NCBI GenBank assembly: GCA_003117195.1
Contig: BDSI01000021.1
Span: 310,001-374,000, forward strand
Origin: Eudorina sp. 2006-703-Eu-15
Lineage: Eukaryota > Chlorophyta > Chlorophyceae > Chlamydomonadales > Volvocaceae
DNA: 64,000 nt
Direction of reading: 5' to 3'
The first letter of the stretch is position 1, and each line of letters starts with the position of its first letter. The position numbers and the translations under genes are program-made. Positions 11,301-24,091 of the stretch are shown here, piece by piece. The notes under the pieces are model-generated. The model did not search any database. It was not told the DNA's origin and saw only the letters and a list, made by a program, of their open reading frames with translations.

Positions 11301-14300
11301 AACGAACACAGCCATTATTGCAATTGATTGGCGCACGCAAAAGGCATACGTACATGCAAGTACACGCACACATGCTAACACTGCACCTAGCGACATACAA
11401 ACGTAACGGTTACATTACATTATACAAACGTGCGCACATACAAACGTGCATTCGTAATGCAGGGTCTGTTGTGCGGCTACATACCGGTGATCCCTTTGGG
11501 GTCCGCTGTAACGTTCATTCATTCATTCATATAAATAAATAATATATAACATACTTATTATATGTATGATATACATACATAATAATAAAATACATTATAT
11601 TATAATGAGCACATAGATTTCGTTGCACATATACATGCATCCTTATAAACATATACATGTACTTGCCCGTAGGTATTGTACCGGTACTGGCCGACGGCAC
11701 CCATCCCATCCACGTCCAATAGCCTTGTCGTATCCGAAACTGCACGCATGGCACAGGAAACGTGCCAAGTCTGGGAACAGTGCAATGAACAACATAGACG
11801 GTGCTTGGTGCGCTGTCAGTCTATTTCGGCTGCGTGCACTGCTTCATGGCAGCTACATGCGTGTCAAGAGCATGCGGCGGCGAACACCAAATACACCGAA
11901 TGAATACACCATAAGTATATATATATTATATATAAGGGTCGGTGCTCATCAGCTGATCGATCGCTTTATTCACCATATTCACGCACTGAGTAAGAGTGAG
12001 TGAATTATTTTCGTTTAGTATTTACTTATACATCTCATCGGTTTCTCCATCATCATCCCACCTGTTGTCGTTTATGTGATATATGCATGGAATCTTCAAC
12101 TCGCGCGATTTACTCACTGTGGTTTAGCAGGACGTCGGCACTCTCCCAGCTGCCGTCAGTCAGGCTGAGCCCGGTCGTATTGAAAGCGGTTTTAAAAGCC
12201 TGTTACGGGTGACGAAGATATACATAAGCACGCTAGCTCATTATCCACGCACTTGGTCAAAGTGGTGGTGTCTCATATCTGATGACCAGGAATTACAGAA
12301 ATTAAGAAGGCAGGTCAAGGCAGCAGGTCAAGGAAGGTCACGTTCACCAAGCGAGCAATAAAGCGCTGACCACCGGCACTACTACGTACGCATGATGCAT
12401 GATAAAATTATTGCCACTGCATTAAATATTCGTTTACGGTTACTCATGCAGTCGCTCATCATCACGAACACACTCACAGAATTGACTGGGGCAAACAACG
12501 TAGTACGGGCTAATGCATTGCTGAGGGAGTGAACCAGGTTCGGGTCCGCTGCTGTCATGGCGGCTTGCAGGGTGGTAAGATTGTTGCTCGAAAGTGCCTG
12601 CATGTGCAAATACATAGAGACATTTATTTAGCAGTAGAGGGCAAAAAAAAGCATAAAATATGGCGTGGTCACTGCAACGAGCGCCGGTCAAACAGGTATT
12701 CATGAGCGAGGATGGGGTTCAAAATACTACGTGCCTGCGTGCGCACTGCGTGAATGTATGCATGTTGCACCTACCTGCCACAGCGTGGAGTACCAGAAGG
12801 CCATAACGCGGTCCAGCAGGTGCACATATGCGGTGCCGCCATTTACTTGGATATCCTTCTGGCCGCTCAGCAGCAACACAGACCTGCACACACACATATA
12901 CGTGCTTCTCATAAAATAGCCGTGCATGGTGAACGTGCGTGATGTGCGTCGTCGTTCACTCGGTCGGTGCGTGTCGCTAGCTAGCTATTGGCATGCACGC
13001 AGCTCGCTGTGCCCGAATTTATTTGCTTATCAGCAGGGTACGTAATTACGCACACAGGGCGATATGTAGCGATGCAATAATTTAGTTCATGCGCGCGAAT
13101 CAAGTAGATATGGATGCGAACGAGTAGCAGCATGCAGCAGGTTCGCTGCTGCTGCTGACGAATCACGCACGTCCTGCATCCGCAGCAAGTGATGAGTTGT
13201 CGTCATCATTTACTTCGTCCTTACCCGCTCGTATCAACCAGGGAGCGCGCGGTCGCGTTGATGTAGACCTTCGTGTGGTTGGAGAACGATCCGTTGGGCT
13301 GCTTACTACTGTTGAACACATACACACACGGCAAGCAAGGGGCGGAAGATAGGTAAGTGTAAGCCCGGTGCCAGAGCATCCGCGGGATTAGCCTTTAGGT
13401 CTTACATTTGGTATCGAGACCAGTGCCGTACCCTTATGTGGTGGATTAAGGTCGGCGGTTCGATCCCTGGCGCAGCCATTACCGGCCCTTGTGTGGTGGA
13501 TCAAGGACGGTACGAACCCGTGCTAATCTGGTAAAACCGGCATACGGTGGGGTGGCCCAATGCCTGGCGCCGAGGACGGCTTGCTCCTAAGGGGGGGGAG
13601 TGTAAGCCCGGTGCCAGAGCATCCGCGGGATTAGCCTTTAGGTCTTACAGTAAGTATAGATGGTTGATGATGACAATGTAATACTTGTAATAGTAATAAT
13701 AAAATAAAATAATAAGTGTATTAATAAAATCAATAAGAGTAATAATAGTAATAATACTCGCTTCGGTCGTAAAGACCCTTGGCCTTTACACATACATCCC
13801 GCCCTGCCTTGAAAGATGCATGCGAATGAAGATAATCCGACTGACCCTATAGCGGGGCTGACACGCATACCCAACGGGCAGCAGTAAGTACCTACTACAC
13901 TAACAACAGTGCGTGCATGGCTTACAGTGTCAGGAAGGTCGGCTGCAACCTGTTGGCGGCGCCGCCGGGACTCGCGAATAGCGTTGTGGAGTTGAAAGCC
14001 CCAGGGATCAGGTGGTATTTGAGCAACTTGCGGAGCTGGCCCAGCAGGTCAGGTCTGCTGCTCACCAAGATGGAGAAGTTGCCGTAGCCCAGCGTGCCTG
14101 CGAGGTCGTTAAAAGCCCTGCACGTCGCCGGCGGCGGATAGATAGATGTGCATGAACAGCAGTACATACAAATAGCAAGTAGTTGATTGAAGCTAGTCCA
14201 ATAATAGTTGTGTGTGTCAGGATGCCCGTTGTTGTAATAAAACGACAATCTAGTGGTAGCCATATATAAGGGATGCATGACACGCACGTGAAGCAAAGCG

Positions 14301-17300
14301 AAAAACACACATTGCAACGCACGGTAGGTATATCAATAACGTGCGGTGATCGATAAGATGCACATACCGTGCGTGATCAAGAAGACATTGTTGCCTCACA
14401 TGTATAATAACCAAGGCAACCACGCAAGCAAGCTATCTACGAAGTAACTAATTAGTGATACTTAGGTAAGATAGGCGTGTGCAGGCATGCTTGCCGCGAT
14501 CCTTTGTGTATGCTAGCTCGCCGGATGGAGGTATGAGGTATGGCGCATGCATGTATGTACATAGGTGAATAATGGATACGCTGCTGTATGTATGTGTGTG
14601 TGCAAACGGCACGCCTTCGTGCATGCCTGCAAGCAACCAGCAGCTGACATGATCATATGGATCTATCGGCGGAGCTATCGGATCTATCGGCGGATCTATC
14701 GGCGGACGGATCTATCTGCACTTACGCGTCGGTCGGCAGGAACGCCGTCGCGCTCAGGGTGCCGTCCGAAAGCAGGTCAGCCAAGCCTGTCGCAGTCGCC
14801 AGCATCTTCAGCGCCGTCAGGTTCTGATTCTGCACTATGATGTCCATAATGCTGCCGGACGTCGAACCCGCGGGCAGTCCCGTGGTCTGGTCAAAGGTGA
14901 GCACCACAAACACCATGCCATCTTCGGAGCTGCCCACTGAGGTTGCCGGTGTCTGTTGGTGAAGCCGCCGCCGTTGCGGCTGCTGCGGCGGCGGCGATGG
15001 TGGCTGCTGCTGCGATAATGGTGCACCCGGCGGAGGCAGCTGCTGCGGCGGCTGAGGAGGCGGTGAAGGCTGCGGAGGCAGCGGTGGATGTGGCTGCTGC
15101 TGTGTGAGTAGCGGCACCGGCGGCTTGGCAGTGTTGATGAGGGCTTGCCATAGGGTGTAGCTCTCCAGGGCGGTGCGTGGAGCAGAAAAATAAGAGCCGA
15201 CGGGGCAGGACTGGTTATTAATATCACCAGAAGCGCCCGTCAAATTAAGCTGGGACGACGACTCTGCGTGTTCAGCAGGCCACATTCGTTGTCGCAATCA
15301 TACCGCAAAATGTGTCATCAGGTCGGGTTGTCATTATCGACAGCTAGCAGATTAGACGGACAAGAAATTCATCCCAGCCATGCATTTCAAAAAGCAAGCC
15401 AGGCGACGGCGGCTGTGATGCACTACCCGTACTTGTGTAAATTGTGGATGGCCCACGTAACTAGTAAAACTCGGGTCCAACTGCCGCCGACTAAATAAAG
15501 TACTGCTGTCGCGAGGCGTCACATGCAAATAATGTAAATAAATATTAAGGAGCCGGACCCACTAACTATTCGACGGAACGTAGGCGATGGCCTAGCTAGA
15601 TGCCCCAACCATGCATATATATAGGGTTTTATGTATATATATAATAGCATGCATGCATGACGCACGGCACACACCATCCAGACAGCGTGCTGCTGCCTGC
15701 TCGTGCTTGATGCTGAACGATGCGATTGAACATCGGCAGAGTACGTAGGAGCGCTAGGCAGGGCATAATGATTTGATGATATATCCAGACAAGTTATATA
15801 TAACAGACTGGTTCATGCGGGCCGCCAAATGCTTTCCGAGCTATCCACAATAAAACTAGATTTAATCGCTCGCTCGCCTGCTGCGCTAACTGCCAAGCAA
15901 TTAAAATATCTATATCTATACATCGATGTTTGCGCATCTATCGGCCATCATGAATGATCGATGACATTAATGACATACACGCACGTACCTGCATCCTTTC
16001 GGCACGCCACGTAAGTGGCGGCACTGCAGTCGGGCATCACCACCCATCGGCTGTCGTTGGACCGCATCATGACGCAGAACTTGCCACCTGCCGCCGGCGG
16101 AGGCATGTGGCCCGGCGCCCAGCCCCACACATACTTCTCCACGAGCTGGGGCGTGAGGTTGTCCGGCGCTGGCACGTTGATGCCGCACTGAACGGCTCCT
16201 GCCATCGTGTTGAGGTCGATCTGGGGTCTACCACACACACGTGCAAGCAAGCAGTGCGCACAATAACTACCTTGTATGATTCGATGGGTTGCTAAAACAT
16301 GGCTGGTTAAAGGCGGCTGCTGGTTTTGAGGGGTTAGGGTTTGGCGCGTGCGTACATGTAACGCTGGGTTGCAGTAGTATAAGTCCCTACAATTGATCCT
16401 GCACAGCATCTCGAGATGCGTTTGGCCGCGCCATGTTACAGTAGTGCGTGTGTGCGTGCGTGTGACGCACTGTATGTATGTAGGACAATTATCACGGACG
16501 AGATCCGAAGTTCGTTAGATGGACCTGGATGGAAGCGGTATGTATCCGTTATATGCACAGATCACATGTACACATCACAATGAATACATACAGATAGGTC
16601 TGTTGCATTGGTTATTGGGAATGGCCATGTTTATACACCCGCGCAGATAGAAGGCTCTAGATAGATAGATAGGTACAGTATACTACGTAGGTACGTACAT
16701 ACAGGCATGACATGACGCACTACTGCACGCGCTTACAAAGATATACTCACTCATTATTCCTGTTCACCTTAAACTCGCAGTTCATAGGGCCGTACGTCAA
16801 GTTGCACGTTGTCGCTCGGAACATGTTGCCCGCCATGAGCTGACTGCCAGCGATCTTGCATTCGGGCCCTCCGGTAAAGTCCCTGCATGCACGCGCGTGC
16901 GCGCGCATATAATTTATATTATCTTTATTCGTCGATTTTTGTTATTACTGTATTATTGTCAATAATTCGTTATTGCTGCAGACCATACTTGAAATGTGGC
17001 TCGGCGAAGTTGCAGAGCTCCACGTAATGGTTGAATGCGAGGGAGTGCGCCTCCTCTGAAAGATTCTTGCCGCTCATTAGCAAAATTCGTTTGCCGTACA
17101 CGTGGACCAGCTTATCGATTGTAAGCGCCTGCAGCAAAATTCGCGCGTGGAATTAAATGCATAAATGTGAGAACTAGTAGATAGGGAGCGCAGACATACA
17201 TCTTCAATGCATGCCCAAAACACGGCGATGCATGGTAGCTAGGCAGCCAAACAGCATGCGGCATGTGCAAGGATATTACTGTTGGGCAGAAATGAGTTAA

Positions 17301-18753
17301 ATGGATGCGGCAGCTTTAATAAAAATAGAGCTTGCCGGTGGTCGCATTACATGTGGTATACGTAAACCATTTGACGAAATATATAAAGCACATAATAAAC
17401 TCACCGGGTCATTTCGTACGAAGTCACTGTACTCCGCGGGCGTTACAAACAGCGTCTCGGGTATTGCTGTTGTGATCTGCGCGGACCCATCCAAATGGTA
17501 TGTAATTCACAAAAAATAACAACCAAAATAAATATGTATATGTGCGTATTCATGTACATGTGTGCGGTCGGTAGAGTTACACGGCGCCGGCACGAGTTAC
17601 ACGAGTCGCAGCCGTCTATATGTACCTCCAAAAATGAACTCAGTATGAATCAAAAGATGTACCGTAGATGCAAGTAGATTGACACTCTCATACGCAGATT
17701 CGTAATCCGATGCATGATCAGGCACGAATGGCACCTACGGTTAATCTTAGTATTTATACTGATACTGTATATATAAATCATAGTACTATAAATAATGTCA
17801 TTGGAATATGTAATTGTAATAATTTATAATAATACCCAATTTGGACAAGTAGGGGTCGGCTTCCTCGAAGCCGGAAAAGGGCGGGGCCCCCTATAATCCG
17901 TGCAGGCCGCTTGCTTTAGAACGAAAACTCTATTACCGCGCAACAGTGTGAGAGAGTGAAAGGTTGCCATTGGGGGTGTGGTTGATGTTGAAGGGGGATC
18001 GGCGTGCATAGATTCACCAAGCCCAAACACGTCGGCAGCCCCGAAACCATCCTGCAGTACGCGCCGCCGGCGACGGCGGTCACCGTATCGGCACTATGGT
18101 AATAGTCGCCTCTGCACTACCACATCCGTCTGTCAAGCAGATGATCACAAAGCAAGCTTGAAGCATCCTTGTTTTGCCGTGAAACTGTAGTTGTTTGGTC
18201 CGTCGGCAGGCATGCAACCCTTCAGTTGCACGCCCGCAGCAGACGTGAACCTCTAAAGTTTGCTATCAATAGTTACATAGCAAATGTAAGGCAAAAACAG
18301 GGTGCGAAAAAGCCGCGGTGAGACCCGGACTTTGGGCCATCGGAACTGGAGAACTCGTTGGCACTCGGTACGCTATCCCTTTGCATCTTGAAACTTTGAT
18401 TCAATACATATTGTTGAATTGTATTCATCTGGCAAGACAGAAAGGCAAATCTTGATTTTGGTGGTATCTTGATGTTCAAACATCAGAACACACTATCGAA
18501 GTTCAATTTAGCACGCGCCGCCCATTCCTAATTCAAGTATTCATCACGCGGCACCCGTTGCAACAAATATGAGCGCGAGAGGCGTTGGTTGGATGTTGAC
18601 TCGGGTCCATGGGGACCGCGGAGCTTTACTTTGACCGTTTGTGCGCAAAGAATTTTTTTCAGCCAAACCAAAGTTACCTTGCAATAGAGGACAATTAATA
18701 TGACAAACATAGCGAATTAGTTTAGCGGATAATGAACGTTTTGCCGTTACCGG

Positions 18754-18784
<31 letters not shown>

Positions 18785-21700
18785 CATGGGCAATCCTAGG
18801 GGGCGGGGCCCCCCGAACGCGCTTCGCGCTGGGGCCCCGCCCAAAAAGTAGCTACGTTTATGCTCACTTAGTTGCAAATAGGTCATCAAGAAGTAGTCAT
18901 GACTAACCCAGCTATGATGTAGGGGAGATGATTAACGCTAATAGTATCTTCGCTTTCGAGGTGGACTTAGTTGATATAATCAAGTAATTGTTTTGTATGA
19001 TATTATAATAGTGACGATAACGAGTACGTATTTGAACGTGATAATATTTGCTTATGATAACATTAATATAATTACTATTGATAATTATATTCTCAAGGAT
19101 GCAAAGGATGTTACAGCGGACCCCGCGGATCATCGGTGACAGCCGAAGCTTCCGCACAATACACTATTAATGCTTATTCTATACTTTATACTAAGCATGG
19201 TATATCCATCCCTATCCCCATCCCCACGTATCCCTATCCTTATCCCTATACATGACTCTGACTATTGACTTCGATTATTAGAAACGGTATGCATCACCTG
19301 CTGAAGCAGCGAGGCGGTTAGATTATTAGAAACGGTATGCATCACCTGCTGAAGCAGCGAGGCGGTCTTGTTCCAAACGGCAAGGTCATCTTGATCGTCC
19401 AGGAAGAGTACCATGAACTCGTCCTGATTCTCAGGGGCGAGCAGCCAAGCAGCTACCTCCGCTACAGCATCAGAGAATTTCCTGCATATGATGATGCACG
19501 AGCACATACGTGCAAGAAATTATAAATGAATAATAATGAAAATAATAATAACATAATATAATATAATGATAATAATATATTTTTATTATTACATACATAG
19601 GTTGAGCGATCGGAAGATGGTAAGCTAGCATCCGAAATATCAATGCAAATATAAATTATTTACAGGTAAAAGTAAAGTTTTAGATTAAAAAATGTATCAC
19701 CCGATAACGTAAGTATAGATATAAAGAAGGATATAGTAAATATAAATAAAGATATCAACTATATGTACACGTAAATAAATATATTTAATATATAATTATA
19801 TTTTGTAAAAGATGTACACAGTTGTGTCCACATACCTATCTACGTATCTAGTACGTACGCAGATGTTAAATACAGGCTACAGGTCATACGTACCGCTGGT
19901 CCTTGTTCCATATGCCCGAAAACGATGGGTAGCAACCCAGCGTCTCGGTATCCCAGTGGACTGGACCTTTGCCGATCCTCTCGAGGAGCTGGCTCAGGTC
20001 ATCAACGGCGTTGTTGATCGCCGACACGTTCAGCCCGCCGCAGTGTCCGATATGAAGGTCGCCCTGACCGCCAAATGCATGCATGATGGGAGGGTATTGT
20101 CAACATTATCGATACATTATAAACAGTTTTTTGGAATATGTGGTCATTGTCACTGCGACATATTTACATACTGCCATCAATACGGTCACATTACATTACT
20201 GGCGCGATAAACATTATTGAAGGATGAGCGAGCGTTGTTATTATTCATCATCATCACGTTGATTGGAGGATAAGGTTGGACTGCGATTTTGTCGGCTGCA
20301 ATAATAATTCTGTCGGCTGCATATGTATTGAGCGTGCGTGCGAGGGTCGGTAAATGTATGTAGTAAGTAAATAAATAAATAAATGCATGGTTAAAATAAA
20401 TAAATCTACCCCTGAGACAGATAGATTTGGCTGCAACCTACATCGAAGTAGTGCGTGTCCAGCTCCAGGAAGCGCACTCCCAGCCGGAGCTGGTCGGTCG
20501 GGGAGAGCACTTGGTCGTTCATGAAAACTGTGTCATTGCGCCACTCCTACAAGCATGCATAACGACGAATAAAGCAAGGAGATAATAAGACAATGGTTGT
20601 GTATAGGCGAAGAGCAGCGAGCGCAGCAGGTATGTAGGCAGGCCATCCAGCCAGGTACGTACTACATATATACCTGCAGGTGCATGCATTAATGAGTAAC
20701 GAAGTAAGGTATTAAGCTGCAGCAGTGAATGTTACGAATCGATGATCATATGTATGTCTCATCATCGACGCATACCTACCAGGGGATGTAATCAAGGATA
20801 CCCTATCAGCCCTCCCCAGCGGTGCTCACGCAGTTAACAACGCAATGATCAATCCCTGCACCGACAACATGTTACGTGTCTGCATACGTACGCAGCAAAA
20901 GTTATTCGCCCACAACGAAGCAGCAGGCAGCAGGTAGGTAGGTAGGTAAGTAGCTGGATGGCTATCTAGGCACGCGCATACCTTCCGCCGCTGTAGCAGC
21001 CAGGTGAGCAGGTTGTTAAACACACCGTATCCCTCCGCAATGCTTATGGCAGAGTTATGGGTTCCCAGCATCTGGGTGTAGCAGATGGGCTGTTTGCGGG
21101 CCAGCCGCCACTGCGTGCAAGCAAGTGTGCGGTACCGACAGCCATATGTACATACGGCACGACCGTCGAATAAAAAATTAGACAAATAATAAATGAAGGT
21201 TCAACGGACCCAGGCACTAGCACTAGTAGTACATACATAGAGATCTGAAGACATCGATTCGTTCGCGGAGATCGACCTTGCTTGCTTTGTATTATTATTA
21301 TTATTATTAAGGATGTTACAGCGGACCCCGCGGGTCATCGGTGACAGCCACCTACCTTGCTTGTACGTCCATATATACGTACCTGATAATCGACCGCAAA
21401 CCGAAGCCATGGGTCGATCTCAACGGATCCGCGGGCGCACACTTGCGCGCAGATGATGTTTCTGCCGTCACACCTGCGCACGCACCGCACCGCACGTACA
21501 CGCAGACACACATACATGTACAAATACATGCGTGCACCTGATGCGCACGTGCAATACGTAGTCACCGTCCTTTATTTCGCTCGCGCGATCATTGGATAGG
21601 GTCGGTTCGATGACGTGCGTGCATATATACATGTGTATATATGTCATATCGGTGCTAGCTCGCTCGTGAACACGCACCACGTACAGAATCCATCATCATC

Positions 21701-24091
21701 TGCTGTCCACGCATCACAACAGTAGATATCACGTTGCAGTTTGATATGGAAACAGGAATAGAAAGGATCAAGTACATATATAATAAAGGAAAGCGCCAAG
21801 TCTCACACACAAAGGTTACGGTGCATCCAGAAACTAACGCCAGGGTAGCTAGCCCCGGCAGGGGCCATGTGTATATGTATGGCTGGGCGATAGGTAGTAA
21901 GGGGATGGAGTTACTTCGTGATTTTATCGTTCCGGCGTACGTATTGGGGTGCCTTCATTCATGAATGAACGTTACAGCCGACCGCCTTCATGTGTGACAA
22001 CAAGCTGCTGGTAGAATGAGTAAACACCAGCAGCAGCAAAACGAATGTACGTGCGTACGTGGTGTGTTTGGTATTGGTGCGTGTGCTTGCGTGCTTGCTT
22101 GCGGAGCATGTCCGGTGCACACATACAGAGCGCGCTTCCATTATTATCCCCCTGTGTTATTTAAGCAGGCAGAACAGGAGTGCGTGACAAGCGAGGGGCC
22201 GAGTGGCGCCCAATAGTTTGCCCGTATGCGTATGTACCCAATGCCCGAACCCTATAATGAAAGGAAGGCTCCGGAGTCGGAAGAGCGCTGTTGGTTTTTG
22301 GCGCGCTTTTGGCGCGCTCGGAATACTACTCCATTATTATCCCCGTGTGTGTATATAATGGATAATATATATATGGATAATATATATGTGTGTGTTATAA
22401 GGTAGCGTAGCTAGTGGCTGGATGGGTAGATGGGTCTGTCGATCGGTGAGTATGCTTCGGCACGCACACACATTCCCACTACTCCCGCGGTAGCCAAGCA
22501 CGGCGTCCCGTCCGCTGTAAAATCCTCCTCATTACATACGTCATTGAGTCAACACTCGATTCGTCCGCGCGCCGTCTTTCACGGGACGCGGTCCATGTAC
22601 GTATCGATGTAGCCCCTGCATACATATATATTTGTGGCTTAGACACGGCAGGAGAGAAGCGACTATAGTTTCCAAGCTAGGTTCTGAACGGCAGCCTTTC
22701 GGCTGTCGGTTGTTAGTTATGCCCCGGTGACCCGGGTAACCGGGGCTACCGTGTACGTACTCCTTCATATACTTGGAAGCTTTCACTGTTCGGCATTATT
22801 CTGCCTTCACTCTACGATCTGTTCGCAAACGTTTCCCCGCCCGCACCCCTCCCCCCGCACCCTCCCCCCCCGGGCAGAGACGGCAGTGACTTCGGCGGAC
22901 GAATGGGCGAATGTGCAGGACTGGAGGAGTCAAGCGCGCCTGGCGCATAAAACTAGCCGCTGCTAGCTGTGGAGTTCCTCCTTCCCGCTAAGAGCGCCGT
23001 TGCGTGCCTAGGTGTCTTACTTGCCCCGCGGGGTAGTCGCTCGGTCGCCGAGGTGCGTGCCGCTGGCCCTTGTGGGGGTAAGCAGAGCTATGGTTGCGAG
23101 GCCCAGTTGCTCGGGTCGGTGTGCGTGGCCGGCTCCTGTCGTTGCACCGCTGGTTCTGTGCTCGGGTGTGTGTCCGCGTGTTTTTTCGCGCCCCGCGGGG
23201 CTCTGTGTTGGACGGCGCCTGTGGCGCCTGAACCGCGCTTTTATGCGCGCGCTTGGCTTGTGGTCGCTTTGCGCCCAGCACAGCTGCAGTGTAATGCGTG
23301 GCCCAAATCCCAAGCTGCTGTGTTGCCACCATTTCCGGCGCCTTCGCCTCGTGTTAGACAGCCGAAATGAAGGCTAGCTAGAGTTCAGAACCATCTATCT
23401 AGATCTATCTAGATCTACGTACGTACGTACATACCGCCTTCGGCGACAGACAGGTAAACCCGTTACGTACATCATATACAAGATAGATAGATGTATGTGC
23501 TTCAGAAATTGCTATTGCTTTTCAGTATTCCATCATACATCAAGCCTGAACGATGACGCCGCGTGCATGCTCGTGTCCTAGCTAATAAATAAAGCTCGCG
23601 TGCATTAGATGTCGTGGCACCCCTACCTGCCTGCTGCCTGCAGATCACACCCCCCGCTGATCACTGTTGGCCATACATTTTGCGCACGTGCATTTCGCAT
23701 CAACACCATCGATCCCGCCACATCTATCGCTCGCTGCTGTTTAGTATGCATACTTCAACCGTACGGCAAATAAACCTGCCCCGCCGCGCAGAACAATCGA
23801 TGCTCACCAGTCTGTTACATTGCAATTGACGCCAGGTGGTACTCGATTGACATGACGTGGTAGATGGGCCAGTAATCGAATTATTTTGGTTGGGCTGACA
23901 GCTTGCCGGCTGCCTGTGAGAGCCTGAGAGTGGTTCTGATTATTGACGCCGCCATCGCCAAGCACCAGCTCTAATTCATTGTAAAAGTCGTCATCGGAGA
24001 TCTCTGCAGTGTTGTTCTGCTGTGACGACGCAAGGACAAGGACTCCCAGCACAAGCAGGACTTGCAGAAGTAAGTTGACGCCCTCTCCCAT
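8343..24091 (-). CDS. secreted PI-PLC X-domain / extensin-like / triple-fasciclin protein
   Basis: Exons on the minus strand, 5' to 3': 24091-23808, 21473-21383, 21110-20982, 20546-20442, 20063-19894, 19481-19346, 17476-17405, 17128-16989, 16882-16751, 16227-15989, 15263-14726, 14117-13926, 13308-13225, 12883-12775, 12597-12478, 12199-12118, 11739-11682, 11232-11076, 10770-10615, 10065-9976, 9766-9699, 8947-8843, 8493-8343. All junctions are GT-AG with matching phases; total 3408 nt, 1135 residues. Residues 1-23 are a signal peptide. Residues ~96-375 are a PI-PLC X-type domain with both catalytic histidines (H143 in LGTHNS, H210 in HIGHCGG). Residues ~376-500 are Cys-rich with a C-type-lectin-like WGWAPG...CR pattern. 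Residues ~546-600 are Pro/Gln-rich (extensin-like). FAS1 domains lie at ~637-807, 808-946 and 947-1098, followed by a hydrophobic tail (1111-1127) that could be a GPI signal or membrane anchor. Expected at the cell surface or matrix. Exon 17 (11739-11682) and the acceptor of exon 20 are the least certain boundaries. Confidence 0.85.
9271..9560. mobile_element. MITE with 25-bp terminal inverted repeats
   Basis: A 290-bp AT-rich element. Its left end (9271-9295, CCGTACTGACGCTAATTATT and on) and right end (9536-9560) are inverted copies with a single mismatch (A/G at position 5). TA flanks both ends, so a TA target duplication is possible. It carries internal repeats of a TTTGCGAGGC-type motif and has no coding capacity. 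It lies in the intron between exons 21 and 22 of the PLC-FAS1 gene. The TIRs and TA flank suggest a Tc1/mariner-like non-autonomous element. Confidence 0.75.
11484..11530 (+). repeat. short retroelement tail, GTCCGCTGTAAC plus (ATTC)n
   Basis: The core GGGGTCCGCTGTAAC at 11498-11512 is preceded by a diverged ACCGGTGATCC motif and followed directly by (ATTC)n at 11513-11530. The same core occurs in the opposite orientation at 19106-19144, 21311-21349 and 33126-33147, each time next to different simple sequence. This pattern fits 3' ends of non-LTR retroelements. Confidence 0.45.
13358..13649 (+). mobile_element. TRIM copy A (292 bp, 49-bp LTRs)
   Basis: Two identical 49-bp direct repeats, 13358-13406 and 13601-13649, each begin TGTAAG and end CTTACA. 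Two bases after the left LTR comes a primer-binding-site-like sequence TGGTATCGAGACCA (13409-13422). A purine tract (G8AG at 13591-13600) directly precedes the right LTR. The element is flanked by a 5-bp target duplication GTAAG (13353-13357 and 13650-13654). It has no coding capacity. It lies in an intron (between exons 12 and 13) of the PLC-FAS1 gene. Identical LTRs indicate recent insertion. This is the full hallmark set of a terminal-repeat retrotransposon in miniature. Confidence 0.9.
18754..18782. repeat. (CA)n microsatellite
   Basis: A run of CA dinucleotides in the intron between exons 6 and 7 of the PLC-FAS1 gene. It lies about 20 bases upstream of the GC-rich hairpin at 18801. Confidence 0.9.
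18801..18842. repeat. GC-rich inverted repeat (hairpin)
   Basis: GGGCGGGGCCCC at 18801-18812 is the exact inverse of GGGGCCCCGCCC at 18831-18842, with an 18-base spacer that is itself partly palindromic (GCGCTTCGCGC). A further copy of GGGCGGGGCCCC lies at 17879-17890 in the same intron. The pair might mark the ends of a roughly 960-bp transposon-like insertion (17879-18842), but I found no target duplication. Confidence 0.5.
19106..19144 (-). repeat. short retroelement-tail repeat
   Basis: On the minus strand this reads GGCTGTCACCGATGA, then CCGCGGGGTCCGCTGTAAC. It is nearly identical to 21311-21349 and shares the core with 33126-33147 and, in the opposite orientation, 11498-11512. It contains TGTAA, the usual volvocalean polyadenylation signal. 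It lies within an intron. Confidence 0.5.
19273..19368. repeat. 48-bp tandem duplication spanning a splice donor
   Basis: Bases 19273-19320 and 19321-19368 match at 46 of 48 positions. On the minus strand each copy contains the CAG|GTGATG donor of exon 6 of the PLC-FAS1 gene. Use of the upstream donor (exon ending at 19346) gives a standard PLC-X spacing. Use of the second (19298) would add 16 in-frame residues. Confidence 0.85.
21288..21349 (-). repeat. retroelement-tail repeat with (AAT)n tail
   Basis: The minus strand reads the 38-base motif ending GTCCGCTGTAACATCC, followed by TTAATAATAATAAT. A conserved 3' end with a TGTAA signal followed by a simple-repeat tail is characteristic of non-LTR retroelements. 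It lies in the intron between exons 2 and 3 of the PLC-FAS1 gene. Confidence 0.5.
22680..23392. mobile_element. 713-bp TIR element in intron 1 of the PLC-FAS1 gene
   Basis: The left end GGTTCTGAAC (22680-22689) and the right end GTTCAGAACC (23383-23392) are exact inverses. The inverted similarity extends inward to GGCTGTC/GACAGCC (22701-22707 and 23357-23363) with a short insertion on the right. The interior is GC-rich, unlike the AT-rich intron around it, and has only anonymous open frames. I see no clear target duplication, so the ends are provisional. No transposase is recognisable. Confidence 0.5.

Noticed and set aside
13440..13480. Possible tRNA genes suggested by GGTTCGATCCC motifs
   Set aside because: The motif is internal to a TRIM element; no cloverleaf with acceptor, D and anticodon arms could be drawn.
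22969..23370. 133-codon Cys-rich ORF in intron 1 of the PLC-FAS1 gene
   Set aside because: Lies inside a GC-rich TIR element, has no family motif, and a competing frame of similar length overlaps it.
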